From Thermoleophilia bacterium UBA6103 (lineage in GTDB: Bacteria > Actinomycetota > Thermoleophilia > UBA2241), in contig DIWP01000001.1 in assembly GCA_002423545.1 (NCBI GenBank), forward strand, positions 269,563 to 333,562: a DNA stretch of 64,000 nt. The letters run 5' to 3'. Each line of letters starts with the position of its first letter. Positions within the stretch are counted from its first letter, which is position 1. A program made the translations under genes and the position numbers. Below the pieces are notes generated by a model. That model was given only the letters and a program-made list of their open reading frames with translations, searched no databases and was not told where the DNA came from. Positions 63,109 through 64,000 of this stretch are shown piece after piece.

Positions 63109-63172
63109 CTCGGCCGCCTCTGGCAGGCCGTGCGTCCTGAGTCGGCCGCCGTCGGCAGGCCGTGCGTCCTCA
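63109..63172. repeat. 32-bp tandem duplication
   Basis: Two copies of a 32-nt unit (63109-63140 and 63141-63172) differ at only a few bases; a third partial copy may begin at 63173. The second copy includes the stop of the minus-strand lipoprotein gene. Confidence 0.8.
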
Positions 63173-63820
63173 GTCGGCGGCCGCCTCGATGACGATCGAG
63201 TCGACGACCTCCTGCAGCACAGGGTCCATCTCGCCGAAGATGGGCGACGGGGCGCCGGCGAGGACGAACATGCCCTTGTCGGCCCAGACGGTGCCGTAGA
63301 TGCGGGCGGTGAGCTGGGGGTCGTCGATCGGCAGCGCAGGTATCGCCCCGCCGATGTACGCGCAGAGGGCCGGCAAGCCCCCGAGCGTGCACTCCTCCGG
63401 CTCACCGAAGTCGGCCTCCGCGAAGTCCTCCTTGAAGCCGCCGAACTGCGCCTGCAGCCCCGCCATCGCTTCGGTGGAGCCGGGCTCGTAGACCGTCCCG
63501 CCGGGCCCGGACGACCCGACGGAGATCTTGATGGCCGACGGGCCGTCGGTCTGGCTGCTATCGGCGATGACGACGATGAGTCCCGAGGCTTCGCCGATCT
63601 CCTCGAAGATATCGAAGCGCTGCGGATCGTAGGTGAGCGAGAAGCCGTAGTCCGCGTTCGTGTACGTCTTCTCCCCGGCCGCCGCCGTGGAGCCTGAAGC
63701 GCCGTCGCCGGGGTCTTCCCCACCACCGGTGCCGCCACAGGCGATGACGATCGCGGCCAGGCCGGCGATCAGGAGAGCACCGGCCAGCGTCCGGACGAGA
63801 CCTCGTGCGGCTCTGCCCAT
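63170..63820 (-). CDS. Lipoprotein of unknown function
   Basis: A 216-residue lipoprotein: signal with lipobox VIAC (Cys about 28), a Gly/Asp/Ser linker (GGTGGGEDPGDGASGS) and a compact domain starting YTNADYGFSLTYDPQRF, a pattern common in PsbP-like or DUF1795-type envelope proteins, with a Cys pair near 145-155. ATG at 63820 after AAGGAGGAG. Role unknown. Confidence 0.78.
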   Translation of the reverse strand: MGRAARGLVRTLAGALLIAGLAAIVIACGGTGGGEDPGDGASGSTAAAGEKTYTNADYGFSLTYDPQRFDIFEEIGEASGLIVVIADSSQTDGPSAIKISVGSSGPGGTVYEPGSTEAMAGLQAQFGGFKEDFAEADFGEPEECTLGGLPALCAYIGGAIPALPIDDPQLTARIYGTVWADKGMFVLAGAPSPIFGEMDPVLQEVVDSIVIEAAAD

Positions 63821-64000
63821 CCGCTCCTCCTTCGTCGGGACCGGGGCAGCACCCGCCACCCCGATCGGTCCGCCTTCATGATAGCGGTCGTGGGTCACGA
63901 CGGCAGAAGGTCCGGCGGGATGACCGACGGCGCGGCTCGGTCGCACTCCTCGACGCGAATGACTCTTACCGTTAAGTTGAGAGTAAGTGTCTTGCTGTGC
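63821..64000. other. Right-edge intergenic region
   Basis: It holds the promoter side of the minus-strand lipoprotein. The last 50 nt are markedly richer in A/T (CTTAC and GTAAG inverted pair around 63964-63988) and may be a regulatory site for a gene beyond the edge. Confidence 0.3.

Overview
The window is one high-GC chromosomal stretch (very strong third-position G/C, many GTG starts, purine-rich Shine-Dalgarno sites) with no rRNA, CRISPR array or recognisable insertion sequence. Gene content points to an uncultured actinobacterial lineage: a split glycine decarboxylase (gcvPA/gcvPB), dodecin, MoxR-DUF58-DUF4129, a selenocysteine system, corrinoid-dependent functions and B12 salvage. The taxon cannot be fixed from the sequence alone.

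Layout. 1-5.5 kb: a truncated FG-GAP surface protein, a secreted protein of unknown function, an alternative-oxidase-like di-iron protein, stand-alone trpB, a membrane-anchored serine protease and a cold-shock gene with a clear terminator. 5.6-13.3 kb: a DMT transporter, wreckage of an agmatine pathway (aguA with most of its middle deleted, aguB frameshifted), two envelope proteins, a thioredoxin reductase, an aromatic amino acid decarboxylase and an SGNH-like exported protein. 13.3-17.4 kb: corrinoid protein, class I methyltransferase, DUF1847 and DUF427 proteins and a DnaQ-like exonuclease. 17.5-22.2 kb: alkaline phosphatase, a solute-binding protein and an intact carbamoylputrescine-amidase paralogue.

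22.15-30.0 kb is a coherent glycine/lipoate operon: a TTGACC-18-TATAAG promoter, a single-aptamer glycine riboswitch with a terminator, then gcvH-gcvPA-gcvPB-lplA-like-lpdA-lipA-HAD hydrolase. gcvT is absent from the window. 30.2-32.8 kb carries two related membrane-anchored PQQ-type beta-propellers.

32.9-40.6 kb holds a complete selenocysteine module: selD (itself a selenoprotein, with an in-frame UGA and a bacterial-type SECIS hairpin), a membrane protein, selA, selB, dodecin, a flavodoxin and tRNA-Sec. 41.9-44.2 kb holds an orphan cobalamin-type radical SAM enzyme of the RiPP-maturation family, preceded by short ORFs chained to it by ATGA overlaps.

44.4-50.6 kb (minus strand) has flavodoxin, alanine-glyoxylate-type aminotransferase, signal peptidase I, and DUF4129, DUF58 and MoxR. 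50.7-55.7 kb is a B12 salvage/uptake operon under a cobalamin riboswitch with promoter and attenuator: cobU, a PP-loop ligase, btuF, btuC and a btuD carrying an extra C-terminal domain. 55.7-63.8 kb has an ion-channel-like protein, a MacB-type ABC exporter with a lipoprotein, a zinc-ribbon/WG-repeat protein, an enolase-superfamily enzyme and a lipoprotein.

B12 links several parts: uptake and salvage could feed the corrinoid protein and the B12-radical SAM enzyme. A recurring oddity is low-complexity Ala/Gly/Asp/Pro insertions inside otherwise conserved enzymes, often made of short tandem DNA repeats, with related repeats in several spacers.
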